Assembly: GCA_013001295.1 (NCBI GenBank)
Contig: JABDMW010000046.1
Location: forward strand, 124,001 to 188,000
Length of the DNA stretch: 64,000 bases
DNA from: Hyphomonadaceae bacterium
GTDB taxonomy: Bacteria; Pseudomonadota; Alphaproteobacteria; Caulobacterales; Maricaulaceae
Reading direction: 5' to 3'
Shown in pieces: positions 1-11,717 of this stretch. The notes below the pieces were generated by a model, which saw only the letters and a program-made list of their open reading frames with translations, did not search any database and had not been told where the DNA came from. Within the stretch, counting starts at the first letter, position 1; each line of letters starts with the position of its first letter. The translations under genes were made by a program, and so were the position numbers.

Positions 1-409
1 TATGCCAACAGCCTTGGAACTTACGGGTGTCGTGGAACCGCAAGAGCAACCGTCAAAAGAAAACATTGACGGTGAAATTTTAACGCCGTCTGAAAGGTCA
101 TGGGTGCCGATATTAACCGGTGAAGCTGAGACTGTCAGATCTAAAAATGACGCGATGGCCTGGGAGCTATTCTTAAAAAGAGGTGTGCGGCTCGGCGATT
201 GGAAAGCCGTCTACTCAAAAGCCGCCGATGCGGCTCCGAACGATCGGCGTGCACCATCGTCATGGCGACTTTATAATCTGAAAACTGATCCCAGTGAAAG
301 CACAGATGTGCGCGAACAACATCCGGAAGAGTTCAAGCGCCTTATGACCGCATGGGAGATGTATGCCAAAGAAAACGGTGTATTTGTCCCGGGCCCGCGG
401 AAGCCGTGA
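1..409 (+). CDS. Sulfatase (arylsulfatase family), C-terminal fragment; 5' end outside window
   Basis: C-terminal sulfatase-like region 'GVRLGDWKAVYS...WRLYNLKTDPSESTDVREQHPEEFKRL'; frame is open to the window edge. Confidence 0.75.
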   Translation, partial: MPTALELTGVVEPQEQPSKENIDGEILTPSERSWVPILTGEAETVRSKNDAMAWELFLKRGVRLGDWKAVYSKAADAAPNDRRAPSSWRLYNLKTDPSESTDVREQHPEEFKRLMTAWEMYAKENGVFVPGPRKP

Positions 410-424
410 ATTGATTCAATATAT

Positions 425-1420
425 TTATTGAAACTCTTCCGTATCAATGGCTTTTCGCATGGCTTCCGGATAGCGGTGTCCGGAAACAGTATCATGATTT
501 ATCAGCTTTGAGATTTCAATTAAAACTGACGGGGCAACGACATTCTTGAGTGTGTCCAGGTTTTCTTCCAAGTGAGCAATTGACGCAGTGCCCGGAATGA
601 CATGCACGTGCTCGCCCTGTGCTAACACCCAAGAAAGTGAAAGTTGTGCGGGTGTTAGATGTTCCCGCATTGCAATTTGCTCAAATTGTGCAACTAACTT
701 CCGGTTTTTTTCCCAGCTGTCATCCTGAAACCGCGGCTGTTTTGTGCGCAGGTCTTTCGCATCCAATTGGGCCGGATCTTTCACCGCACCAGCAAGAACG
801 CCGCGGGCTACCGGAGAGAAGGCTACAAGTGCCGTTCCTAACGCCCTACAAGTTTCCAGCACAGCTATTTCGGGATTACGCGTCCATAATGAATACTCTG
901 ATTGCATGGCTGCGATTGGGTGTTCTTTGTGAGCATCCTTTAGCGTTGAGGCGGACATTTCTGAGAGACCAATCGCACCAATTTTTCCTTCGTCGATCAG
1001 TCTTGCCAACGTACCGACCGAGTCTTCTATCGGTGTGTTTGGATCCCGGCGATGCAGATAGTAAAGGTCAATATAATTGACCCCCATCGTGCTCAAACTT
1101 GTCTCAACGGCCCTGCGTATAGTCTTCGGCCTACAGTCGATACGGCGGTTGCCGCCATCAAATTCAATGCCGCATTTTGATGCAACGAAAACCTCATCTC
1201 TGCGGGTTTTTACGACCTTGGAAAGCAAGGCTTCATTGTGACCAAGCCCATAAAGCCGTGCGCTATCTAAGTGATTGTAACCAATATCTATGGCGCGATG
1301 CAGCAGGGCCTCCGCATCGCTCTCAGATGGCAGTGGGTAATAGGCTTGGCTCAGCGACATGCAACCCAGCCCTACCGGGCAAAGCTCTTTCCCATTCAGA
1401 GGTCTGGTTGGTAGGTTCAC
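425..1420 (-). CDS. Aldo/keto reductase
   Basis: 331 aa; 'GLGCMSLSQAY...HLDSARLYGLGHNEALLSKV...DLYYLHRRDP' AKR signatures; overlaps pobA stop/start. Confidence 0.85.
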   Translation of the reverse strand: MNLPTRPLNGKELCPVGLGCMSLSQAYYPLPSESDAEALLHRAIDIGYNHLDSARLYGLGHNEALLSKVVKTRRDEVFVASKCGIEFDGGNRRIDCRPKTIRRAVETSLSTMGVNYIDLYYLHRRDPNTPIEDSVGTLARLIDEGKIGAIGLSEMSASTLKDAHKEHPIAAMQSEYSLWTRNPEIAVLETCRALGTALVAFSPVARGVLAGAVKDPAQLDAKDLRTKQPRFQDDSWEKNRKLVAQFEQIAMREHLTPAQLSLSWVLAQGEHVHVIPGTASIAHLEENLDTLKNVVAPSVLIEISKLINHDTVSGHRYPEAMRKAIDTEEFQ

Positions 1421-2585
1421 AAGGGTAGTCCTATATAGTTTTCAGCAATGCTCATCTGGGCCGCTTTGGAGTTGGCAATATAATCTAGTTCCGCAATCTG
1501 CATTTTGCGCCCAAAGTCTCCGTCCTCCGGAAAACTATGCATCAAGGAGGTGAGATACCAAGCGAAGCGCGATGATTTCCAGACTCTTGCCAAAGCCTTT
1601 GCTTCATAAGCGTCTGTTCCTGACAGGTCATTTTGCTTGAAGTAATCTATCAGAGCAGGCGCGAGGTAAGCAATATCCGAAGCTGCAAGATTGAGACCTT
1701 TCGCCCCTGTAGGTGGGACAATATGCGCCGCATCCCCGGCCAAGAATAGACTGCCATAGCGCATTTTTTCAAAGATAAATGACCGCAGCGGCGCGATAGA
1801 TTTCTCCAGGGAGGGGCCGGTGGTAATGTTGTCTTTAAACTCTGATCCCAACCGCACTTTCAGTTCATTCCAGACCCGCTCATCAGACCAGTCTTCAATC
1901 TTCTCATCCGTCGGGACTTGCAAATAGTAGCGACTGCGTGTGTTGGAGCGCATAGAGGCCAGTGCGAAGCCGTTATCGTGCTTGGCATAGACGACTTCAT
2001 GCGCGCAAGGCGGCACATCGGCCAGAATACCCAGCCAACCAAAAGGATAGACGCGCTCCACAGATGACGCTGCTGAAGCCGGAATGGCTTTACGGGAGGG
2101 GCCATGAAATCCGTCACACCCAGCAATAAAACGCGCGTCGATACGGTGCTCTTCTCCGTCTTTTCTAAAGGTGACAAAGGGGGCTTCACTTTCAATGTTA
2201 TGCAAGGCGACATCTTTTACCTCATAGATGGTTTCAACCCCGCGCGTCGGCGCCGCATCCATCAGATCTTTCGTGATTTCGGTCTGCCCATAAACCACGA
2301 CATGTTTTCCGGTCAGTTTTCGAACCGGAATTTTGATCAATTTGTCCCGGTCTGTGAGCGAAACATAGTCGTGGGGAATACCTTCAGCCTGTAGCCTCTC
2401 ATCCAGCCCCAACTGTGTCATAACGTTGATTGTACCTTGCTCAAGGATGCCCGCGCGAATGCGCGAAAGAACATACTCACCAGAGCGGCGCTCAAGAATA
2501 ATCGCGTCTATCCCGGCCTGGGCCAATAAATGTCCAAGCATAAGCCCTGATGGTCCTGCGCCGATAATGACGACATCGGTTTTCA

Positions 2586-2586
<1 letters not shown>
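1417..2586 (-). CDS. pobA: 4-hydroxybenzoate 3-monooxygenase
   Basis: 389 aa; FAD GxGxxG 'VIIGAGPSGLMLGHLLAQAGIDAIILERRS', 'RIRAGILEQGTINVM', 'LAGDAAHIVPPTGAKGLNLAASD' typical of PobA. Confidence 0.92.
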
Positions 2587-4788
<2,202 letters not shown>

Positions 4789-4796
<8 letters not shown>

Positions 4797-5811
4797 TTTC
4801 TACTTTCATCAGTTTTTCAATGACCCGGCGCGCATGAGTGCCGCCCGAGTCTATTGAGAGCACGCGCAAAGCCATATCAGGGTTGTCAGCAATCGAGATT
4901 TGCTGACCTTCCAAAATGTCTATGTCTTCGCTAAATATCTTGAACTGACCATTCTTGATGCGATCTGTTAGACCTTGATCCTCGATCCGGAAATTGCGGA
5001 CCATGCCCCAGAAATAGTGACAGGTTGTTTCAGTTTCAGGTGTCATCGAGTCAACGACAAAACCCCGCACACCGGAATCATGACTTTCGATCGTGTCTCC
5101 GTTTTCAACGGGTGAAACACCCACGTCGATATGCACCGAGCAGGGTTCAATGAACTCACATATTTGCCAGCGATCCACAGGTACATCTTTTTGCAAAGCA
5201 TCGCGCCAAAAAGGCGGCGGAGAAATATTGGGTATCCATCGCGACAGGGTCACTTTGTCGCCATCGACAACCGTTTCCAACGGCGCTTCTTTCAATTCCT
5301 TTTGGCCAATAGATCCGGCATGAACATAGGTCTCGTGGGTGAGGTCCATCAAATTATCGATGAACAGCCGATAGTCGCAGGCCACATGCATATACCCGCC
5401 ATCAAAAACCCAACCCTCACTATCGCAGGGCCAGAAGTTTGGTATTTTTGTTTCGTCGGCTTTTTCCTGATCCCCAATCCAGACCCAGATATACCGGAAT
5501 TTTTCAACCACGCCATAACTGGGCGTGCAGACTTTTTTGTTCACGCGTTCATGAACCTGTGGCATTTCCTCCGGGGTCCCGTCAGGGCCCACCAGCATGC
5601 CGTGATACATACAACGGATGTTGTCGCCTTCACGCATCCCCATTGAGAGCGGTAAAAGACGATGTGGACACGCGTCTCGCAACGCCACAACACTTCCGTC
5701 GAGTTTGCGGTACATGACAATCGGCTCGCCACATATTTTTCGCGAGATTGGCTTGTTGGCCACTTCGCCGTCCCAGGCTGCTATATACCACCTGTTTCGA
5801 ATAAATGTCAT
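4789..5811 (-). CDS. Rieske [2Fe-2S] non-haem iron aromatic oxygenase, VanA-like (vanillate O-demethylase oxygenase family)
   Basis: 340 aa; Rieske motif 'CPHRLLPLSMG...CMYHG' and mononuclear Fe region 'DNLMDLTHETYVHAGSIG'. Confidence 0.88.
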
Positions 5812-6848
5812 AGTCCACGTTCCTTCAACAATTCATCGAGTCGGGGATAAACCCGTCTTGCATTGGTTTCAAATATATCTTTTTCATCTTGCTCTGAGAG
5901 GCCAAGATTTTCGACATAACGTTTTGTATCATCAAAGTATTGACCCGTTTCAGGATCAATTCCGCGCACTGCACCAATCATTTCCGAGGCAAATAAAATA
6001 TTCTTTTTATCGATGACCTTAAACAATAGGTCGATTCCGGGTTGATGGTAGACACAGGTGTCGAAATAGACGTTCTTCATGACATGCTCTGATAAGGGCG
6101 GTATTTTCAGCATGTCGGCAAGGCCGCGATAACGCCCCCAGTGATACGGTACAGCTCCGCCGCCATGGGGAATAATGAAACGAAGTTTTGGGAAATCCGC
6201 AAATAGATCGCCCGTCATTAGGTTCATAAAGGCATTCGTGTCTGCCGCCATGTAATATGAGCCCGTAGCATGCAGGCAGTCATTACAGGAGCCAGATACG
6301 TGGATCATGGCAGGGACATCCAACTCCACCATTTTCTCATATAGGGGATACCAATATTTATCCGTGAGAGGCGGGGCAGCAAAGTGGCCGCCGCTGGGAT
6401 CAGGGTTAAGGTTGCATCCAATAAAGCCCATCTCATTAACACAACGTTCCAGTTCGCTAATGGCGTCATCAAGTGGGGCAGGCATTCCGCCCTCCATACG
6501 TTGCGGCAACATACAAACGCCGACAAAATTATTGGGAAATAAATCCACAACCCGCTTGATCATATTGTTACAAGCATGCGACCAATCCAGGACGGTTTCG
6601 CGGTCACCCACATGCGGTTCCATCGCCGACGCGCGCGGACTAAAGATCGTCAAATCTGCGCCGCGCTCTTGTTGAAGTTTAAGCTGATTGGCTTCAATAA
6701 TATCCCGCAATTCCGTGTCAGAATATTCAGGCTGTGCAGGACGCGGTAAGCTTGGGTCTTCTAATCGTGCTTTTTGAGCGGCTCTGAAATCTAAATGGGC
6801 TTGCGGGACCAAAGTTTGATGTCCGTGAATATCGATGACTAAGCTCAT
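5808..6848 (-). CDS. ligJ: 4-oxalomesaconate hydratase, amidohydrolase family
   Basis: 346 aa; 'VIDIHGHQTLVPQ', 'IPHGGGAVPYHWGRYRGLAD', 'FASEMIGAVRGIDPETGQYFDDTKRYVE'; lig gene context. Confidence 0.88.
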   Translation of the reverse strand: MSLVIDIHGHQTLVPQAHLDFRAAQKARLEDPSLPRPAQPEYSDTELRDIIEANQLKLQQERGADLTIFSPRASAMEPHVGDRETVLDWSHACNNMIKRVVDLFPNNFVGVCMLPQRMEGGMPAPLDDAISELERCVNEMGFIGCNLNPDPSGGHFAAPPLTDKYWYPLYEKMVELDVPAMIHVSGSCNDCLHATGSYYMAADTNAFMNLMTGDLFADFPKLRFIIPHGGGAVPYHWGRYRGLADMLKIPPLSEHVMKNVYFDTCVYHQPGIDLLFKVIDKKNILFASEMIGAVRGIDPETGQYFDDTKRYVENLGLSEQDEKDIFETNARRVYPRLDELLKERGL

Positions 6849-6905
6849 TTATAGAGTCCCAAATTTGATTGGCTTACAAGTTTCTAACGAAATCGACGGT
6901 CATTG

Positions 6906-6928
6906 CCGAATTAAGAGTCCACATTCGG
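6906..6928. promoter_or_regulatory. Candidate LysR-type operator, CCGAAT-N11-ATTCGG (T-N11-A)
   Basis: Perfect 6-bp inverted repeat with 11-nt spacer in the divergent ligJ/lysR intergenic region. Confidence 0.6.
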
Positions 6929-6953
6929 TATAAGAAAATGCTAACTGGGAGTT

Positions 6954-8105
6954 ATGGAAACATGGCAATTTAATATTCGGCACTTAAGAGCATTTTTAAA
7001 AACTGTTGATCTCGGCACACTGATATCGGCATCGCAAGCGGTGAACTTATCTCAGTCGGCTGTCACTCAGGCCATCGCAAAACTTGAAAACCAATTGGGC
7101 GTTCGGCTGTTTATTCGGCAGAATGAAGGTATGGAACCTACAGAAGCAGCCCGGATCATCTATCCGCGTGTTCAGGACATTCTGGGACATATTGGCCGAC
7201 GCAATACAACACATACTCAAATCAAAGCTTTTTTGGCCTTAGCGCAGGGCGGTAACTATGCAGAAGCCTCACAGCTGACAGGTCTGTCCACAGCCTCACT
7301 CCATAGAGCAGTAAGAGACCTCGAAATTTTACTCAGGCAAAAACTCACACGCAGAAAAGGGCGTGGGATTATACTGACAGATTTTGGCCAGAACCAAGCC
7401 CGCCATTTTGGGCTCGCAGCCGCAGAACTGCGTTACATGCTCGACGATTTAAGCGCTCTTACGGGGAAAAAGGCGGGACGTATTGCGATTGGGGCTATGC
7501 CGTTATGCCGCGCGCGCGTTCTACCGTCTGCAATCGTGGCTTATATGCAAAAATTCCCAACTGTGGATATCAATATTGCCGAAGGTTCATTTGTTGAACT
7601 CATTGATCCGCTGCGAAACGGTGAACTTGATTTTCTCATTGGCGCGTTACGTGATCCGGGGCCTGGACCTGACCTTGTTCAAATTCCGTTATTTGACGAT
7701 GCCCCCGTGATTGTCGCGCGTGCAGGACACCCCTTAATGACTGAAAGCCGCCGAAGATCTACACCTTTGCAAGCCTTAGCGGAATTTCCGTGGTGCGTGC
7801 CAAATTCCGGAGTGCCGCTGCGCGAAAATTGGGAGAGTCTGTTTACAGATGCTGGTCTTTCTGTACCGCGTATCTCTGTTGAATGTGGTTCAGTCATCGC
7901 TAATCGGCAAATCTTGATGAAAACAGATTGCCTGACCATTTTATCACCGGATCAGGTTGCCGTGGAGCTTGAGGCCGGTTGGCTCGGCATAATATGTCCA
8001 TTACCGCCGCGCCTTAATCGGGTAATTGGCTTAACGCACCGCGAAGGTTGGCGTCCGACAAATTCGCAATCACTTTTCATGAATGAACTCCGAGCTGTTT
8101 GCTAA
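6954..8105 (+). CDS. LysR-family transcriptional regulator with two tandem N-terminal winged-HTH domains
   Basis: 383 aa; HTH1 'HLRAFLKTVDLGTLISASQAVNLSQSAVTQAIAKLENQLGVRLFIR', HTH2 'QIKAFLALAQGGNYAEASQLTGLSTASLHRAVRDLEILLRQKL', then LysR substrate-binding domain. Confidence 0.9.
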   Translation: METWQFNIRHLRAFLKTVDLGTLISASQAVNLSQSAVTQAIAKLENQLGVRLFIRQNEGMEPTEAARIIYPRVQDILGHIGRRNTTHTQIKAFLALAQGGNYAEASQLTGLSTASLHRAVRDLEILLRQKLTRRKGRGIILTDFGQNQARHFGLAAAELRYMLDDLSALTGKKAGRIAIGAMPLCRARVLPSAIVAYMQKFPTVDINIAEGSFVELIDPLRNGELDFLIGALRDPGPGPDLVQIPLFDDAPVIVARAGHPLMTESRRRSTPLQALAEFPWCVPNSGVPLRENWESLFTDAGLSVPRISVECGSVIANRQILMKTDCLTILSPDQVAVELEAGWLGIICPLPPRLNRVIGLTHREGWRPTNSQSLFMNELRAVC

Positions 8106-8125
8106 CTGTTCGTATTTTCTAATGG

Positions 8126-8146
8126 CCAATGCTGAGTTTGTATTGG
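8126..8146. promoter_or_regulatory. Candidate LysR-type operator, CCAAT-N11-ATTGG (T-N11-A)
   Basis: Perfect 5-bp inverted repeat with 11-nt spacer upstream of ligK; same geometry as the site at 6906-6928. Confidence 0.55.
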
Positions 8147-8200
8147 AATCAGATTAGCGTTTAGGCGATATTTGATGTTACGTAATCTTGAGAGGATAAA

Positions 8201-8878
8201 ATGCCCGAACATGTTGTTGTGCAAAATATTGACCGGATAGATTTAGGTGTGGTCGATGGCCTCGGCGCTTGCGGCGTCGCGACAGTGTCGGAGGCACAGG
8301 GCCGAACCGGATGCATGAAGCCCTATATGCGCCCCATATATCCCGGAGCCCGCGTCGCTGGAAATGCGGTCACAGTCTCCATCCCTCCCGCAGATAATTG
8401 GATGATCCATGTTGTCGTTGAGCAGTGCCAAAAGGGGGATTTTCTTGTCATCTCGCCAACCTCTGAATCGGACGCTGGTTATTTTGGAGACCTGTTTGCC
8501 ACGGCGCTGAAATTACGGGGCGTTCGCGGGCTCATCATTGAAGGCGGTGTGCGGGATTTGGCGGAACTGCAGGAGATGGATTTTCCTGTCTGGTCCAAAT
8601 ATGTGCATGGGACAGGGACTGTTAAAGAAAGCCTTGGCTCTATCAATGTGCCAATCGTTTGTGCTGGGCAGACCGTAAACCCCGGCGATGTGATCGTCGC
8701 TGATGATGATGGTGTTTGCGTTGTTTCTCACGCAACTGCTGAGGTCGTGCTTAAAAATTCCCACGCACGCGAAGAAAAGGAAGCGCGCAACCGCGCAAAA
8801 TTTGCTGCGGGTGAACTGGGTCTGGATGTTTATGGCATGCGTGAGCGGCTCAAAGACAAAGGCTTGAAATATATCTGA
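8201..8878 (+). CDS. ligK: 4-carboxy-4-hydroxy-2-oxoadipate aldolase/oxaloacetate decarboxylase
   Basis: 225 aa RraA/HMG-CoA aldolase fold family; '[32 protein letters not shown]', '[14 protein letters not shown]', '[17 protein letters not shown]'. Confidence 0.92.
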   Translation: MPEHVVVQNIDRIDLGVVDGLGACGVATVSEAQGRTGCMKPYMRPIYPGARVAGNAVTVSIPPADNWMIHVVVEQCQKGDFLVISPTSESDAGYFGDLFATALKLRGVRGLIIEGGVRDLAELQEMDFPVWSKYVHGTGTVKESLGSINVPIVCAGQTVNPGDVIVADDDGVCVVSHATAEVVLKNSHAREEKEARNRAKFAAGELGLDVYGMRERLKDKGLKYI

Positions 8879-9798
8879 TGTCCATTTCACAGGCTCAACC
8901 TCCATCGGAAAACGCACGGGATGTTCATCCATCGCCAAAATCTCCGGACTTTAAAGTGCCTGCAGGCGCTGTGGATGCGCATTGTCATGTCTTTGGACCG
9001 TCACATAAATTTCCCTATTCCCCAATCCGTAAATACACGCCTTTTGATGCCCCGGCAGAAAAGCTTTTTGCACTTCGCGATCATCTGGGCTTTGAGAAAA
9101 ATGTACTGGTTCAGGCCAGTTGTCATGGCAAAAATAATGAGGCGATGGTGGATTGTCTCAAGCTGGCAGGCGATAAAGCCCGCGGTGTTGCGATAGTCGA
9201 TCCTGCCATTTCAGACGTTGAACTGATAGCATTGGATCAGGCCGGCGTTCGGGGCGTTCGGTTTAACTTTTTAAAACGCCTTGTCGACCCAACACCAAAG
9301 TCAGAATATTTAAAGATCGCAGAGCGTGTTGCGAAAATGGGGTGGCATACCGTTGTCTATTTTGAAGCTGAGGAAATAGACGAAATTGCTCCGTTCCTGG
9401 AATCTATTCCGACGATTGTTGTGATTGACCATATGGGGCGGCCGGATGTGAGCTTGGGCGTAGATCATCCGCAATTTGAACGGTTCATAAAATTAATGGC
9501 GGCTAACCCGAATTTCTGGGTGAAAGTGTCTTGTCCAGAACGCCTCTCCGTCCAAGGTCCGCCCTATGAGGATGTCACGCCATTTGCGAGGACGCTTGTC
9601 GAGCGTTTCCCTGACCGTGTGCTTTGGGGGACTGACTGGCCGCATCCAAATATGACAACCCATACGCCTGATGATGGTCTGCTGGTTGACCGTATTCCGC
9701 ATATCGCGCCGACCAAAGCCCTGCAGCACAAATTGCTGGTTGAAAATCCGATGCATCTCTACTGGCCTGGACATGCCATTCCTGAAGGTGATTTATGA
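8878..9798 (+). CDS. ligI: 2-pyrone-4,6-dicarboxylate hydrolase (lactonase)
   Basis: 306 aa amidohydrolase; 'VDAHCHVFGP', 'KNVLVQASCHGKNN', 'LWGTDWPHPNMT'. Confidence 0.92.
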   Translation: MSISQAQPPSENARDVHPSPKSPDFKVPAGAVDAHCHVFGPSHKFPYSPIRKYTPFDAPAEKLFALRDHLGFEKNVLVQASCHGKNNEAMVDCLKLAGDKARGVAIVDPAISDVELIALDQAGVRGVRFNFLKRLVDPTPKSEYLKIAERVAKMGWHTVVYFEAEEIDEIAPFLESIPTIVVIDHMGRPDVSLGVDHPQFERFIKLMAANPNFWVKVSCPERLSVQGPPYEDVTPFARTLVERFPDRVLWGTDWPHPNMTTHTPDDGLLVDRIPHIAPTKALQHKLLVENPMHLYWPGHAIPEGDL

Positions 9799-10844
9799 GT
9801 GGTATCCCTTGCATGCTTATGCGCGGTGGAACCTCCAAAGGGCCGTTCTTTTTGGCGAGTGATCTTCCCTCTGATAGTGAAGCGCGCAACCAAGCTATAT
9901 TGACAATCATGGGGTCCCCGGATGCGCGCCAAATCGACGGGATGGGGGGATCCCACCCTCTGACAAGTAAAGTTGCGATTATATCACCATCAAATCGGGA
10001 TGGTTTTGATGTCGATTATTTATTCCTGCAGGTGACGCCCGAGACAGGCGCAATTTCCGATTCTCAAAATTGCGGGAACATGCTGGCGGCCGTCGGTCCC
10101 TTTTCAATTGAACGCGGGCTTGTGAAAGCCGTAAGTGACGAGACGGCTGTCCGCGTCTTTATGGTGAATTCCGACTCTCGGGCCGACCTTATTGTGCAAA
10201 CACCAAATGGTAATGTAACGTATGATGGCGATACCCGCATTGATGGTGTGCCCGGAACCCATGCGCCAATTTTACAAAATTATTATGGAACGGCTGGCGC
10301 CCAATGCGGGGCATTACTGCCGACCGGTCGTCAAATTGACGTCATTGATGATGTCGAATGCACGCTGGTCGATAATGGAATGCCAACCGTCTTAATGCGG
10401 GCGGGGGATTTGGATTTGACTGGATATGAAACGCCGGAGGCTCTCGAAGCCAATGAAAACTTGAAACTGCGGCTGGAGTCTATTCGACTGACGGCGGGAA
10501 AATTAATGAAGTTGGGGAATGTCAAAGACATGACAATTCCCAAAATGTGTCTTATCGCGCCGCCGCGAAATGGCGGAATTATTTCGACACGGACGTTCAT
10601 TCCGCATCGAGTCCATCAAACTGTGGGCGTTCTGGCGGCGGCTTCTGATGCTGCGGGCTGTATGTTCCCCGGCGGCGTTGCTGCAAGTATGGCGGAGTTT
10701 GATGAGATGAATCCATGCCGCGTCGATATCGAGCACCCGACAGGCGCGCTGACTGTTGAGCTGGAATGGGAAGGCGAGACGATCATCCGAACAGCCCTTC
10801 TGCGTACAGCTCGAAAGATCATGGACGGAATGGTTTTCTTATGA
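9795..10844 (+). CDS. ligU: 4-oxalomesaconate tautomerase (PrpF family)
   Basis: 349 aa; 'CMLMRGGTSKGPFF', 'DSQNCGNMLAAVGPFSIERGL', 'EHPTGALTVELE'. Confidence 0.9.
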   Translation: MSGIPCMLMRGGTSKGPFFLASDLPSDSEARNQAILTIMGSPDARQIDGMGGSHPLTSKVAIISPSNRDGFDVDYLFLQVTPETGAISDSQNCGNMLAAVGPFSIERGLVKAVSDETAVRVFMVNSDSRADLIVQTPNGNVTYDGDTRIDGVPGTHAPILQNYYGTAGAQCGALLPTGRQIDVIDDVECTLVDNGMPTVLMRAGDLDLTGYETPEALEANENLKLRLESIRLTAGKLMKLGNVKDMTIPKMCLIAPPRNGGIISTRTFIPHRVHQTVGVLAAASDAAGCMFPGGVAASMAEFDEMNPCRVDIEHPTGALTVELEWEGETIIRTALLRTARKIMDGMVFL

Positions 10845-11617
10845 AGATTGCAATTATCGGATTTGGCGAAGCCGGGCAGATGTTTGGCAAATATTTGACT
10901 GACTACGCGGATGTGAGTGCCTATGATATTAAGCAGAACAATGACATCAAAGCGAAGGCCGCCGCTGCAGGTCTTACGTTTCAACACAATTTCGCGGATG
11001 CATTGGAGGGTGCGGAATTCGTCCTCTCGTTGGTGACAGCTGACCAAGCTAGCGTTGTCGCAAAACAAGCGGCTCAATACTTAGCCCCCGATCAATATTT
11101 TCTGGAGATGAACTCCGTTGCGCCCATGACCAAACAGGCGAATGCCGCCATTTGTCCCAATTTGGTGGATATTGCGATTATGGCGCCTGTCTATCCGCTG
11201 GAAGCAAAAGTCCCCTTATTATTGTCTCACCCAGACGGCGCGGCGTTAACGGCAAAGCTGAATGATCTTGGCCTGAGTGCCCGATGTGTTGGTTCGAACA
11301 TCGGGCGGGCGGCCGCCATTAAAATGTGTCGTTCCGTGATGATAAAAGGCATGGAAGCGCTTACCTTAGAATGTTTTCAAACCGCACGGTTTTATGATGT
11401 TGAGGCGGAAATCAAAGCCTCTCTGCACAATAGCTTCCCGGGCATGGGCTGGGACAAAGACCGCGTCGATTATTGGTTTGAACGGGTTGAAACACATGGT
11501 CTTCGCCGCGCAGAAGAAATGCGTGAAGTCGCGAAGACCGTGAGAGATGCGAATGTTGATTTTGAGATGTCGAAAAGCGTTGCTGAAACTTTTGAGACAT
11601 TCATGCGGAATAGATAG
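10841..11617 (+). CDS. NAD(P)-dependent oxidoreductase, 6-phosphogluconate-dehydrogenase-like (DUF1932 type)
   Basis: 'MKIAIIGFGEAGQMFGKYL...' Rossmann N-terminus and 'GSNIGRAAAIKMCRSVMIKGMEALTLE'; ATG at 10841 overlaps the ligU stop. Confidence 0.82.
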   Translation: MKIAIIGFGEAGQMFGKYLTDYADVSAYDIKQNNDIKAKAAAAGLTFQHNFADALEGAEFVLSLVTADQASVVAKQAAQYLAPDQYFLEMNSVAPMTKQANAAICPNLVDIAIMAPVYPLEAKVPLLLSHPDGAALTAKLNDLGLSARCVGSNIGRAAAIKMCRSVMIKGMEALTLECFQTARFYDVEAEIKASLHNSFPGMGWDKDRVDYWFERVETHGLRRAEEMREVAKTVRDANVDFEMSKSVAETFETFMRNR

Positions 11618-11636
11618 AAATGTATAAGCAATATTT

Positions 11637-11660
11637 TTGATATATCATAGATACTATCAA
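11637..11660. promoter_or_regulatory. Inverted repeat TTGATA-N12-TATCAA upstream of the MFS gene, possible operator
   Basis: Perfect 6-bp arms with 12-nt spacer in the short intergenic region before the MFS gene. Confidence 0.35.
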
Positions 11661-11717
11661 TTTGGTTTATTCTTTGTTTCGGACAATAAACGTAGAAATA
11701 AAAAATAGGGGAATGCT

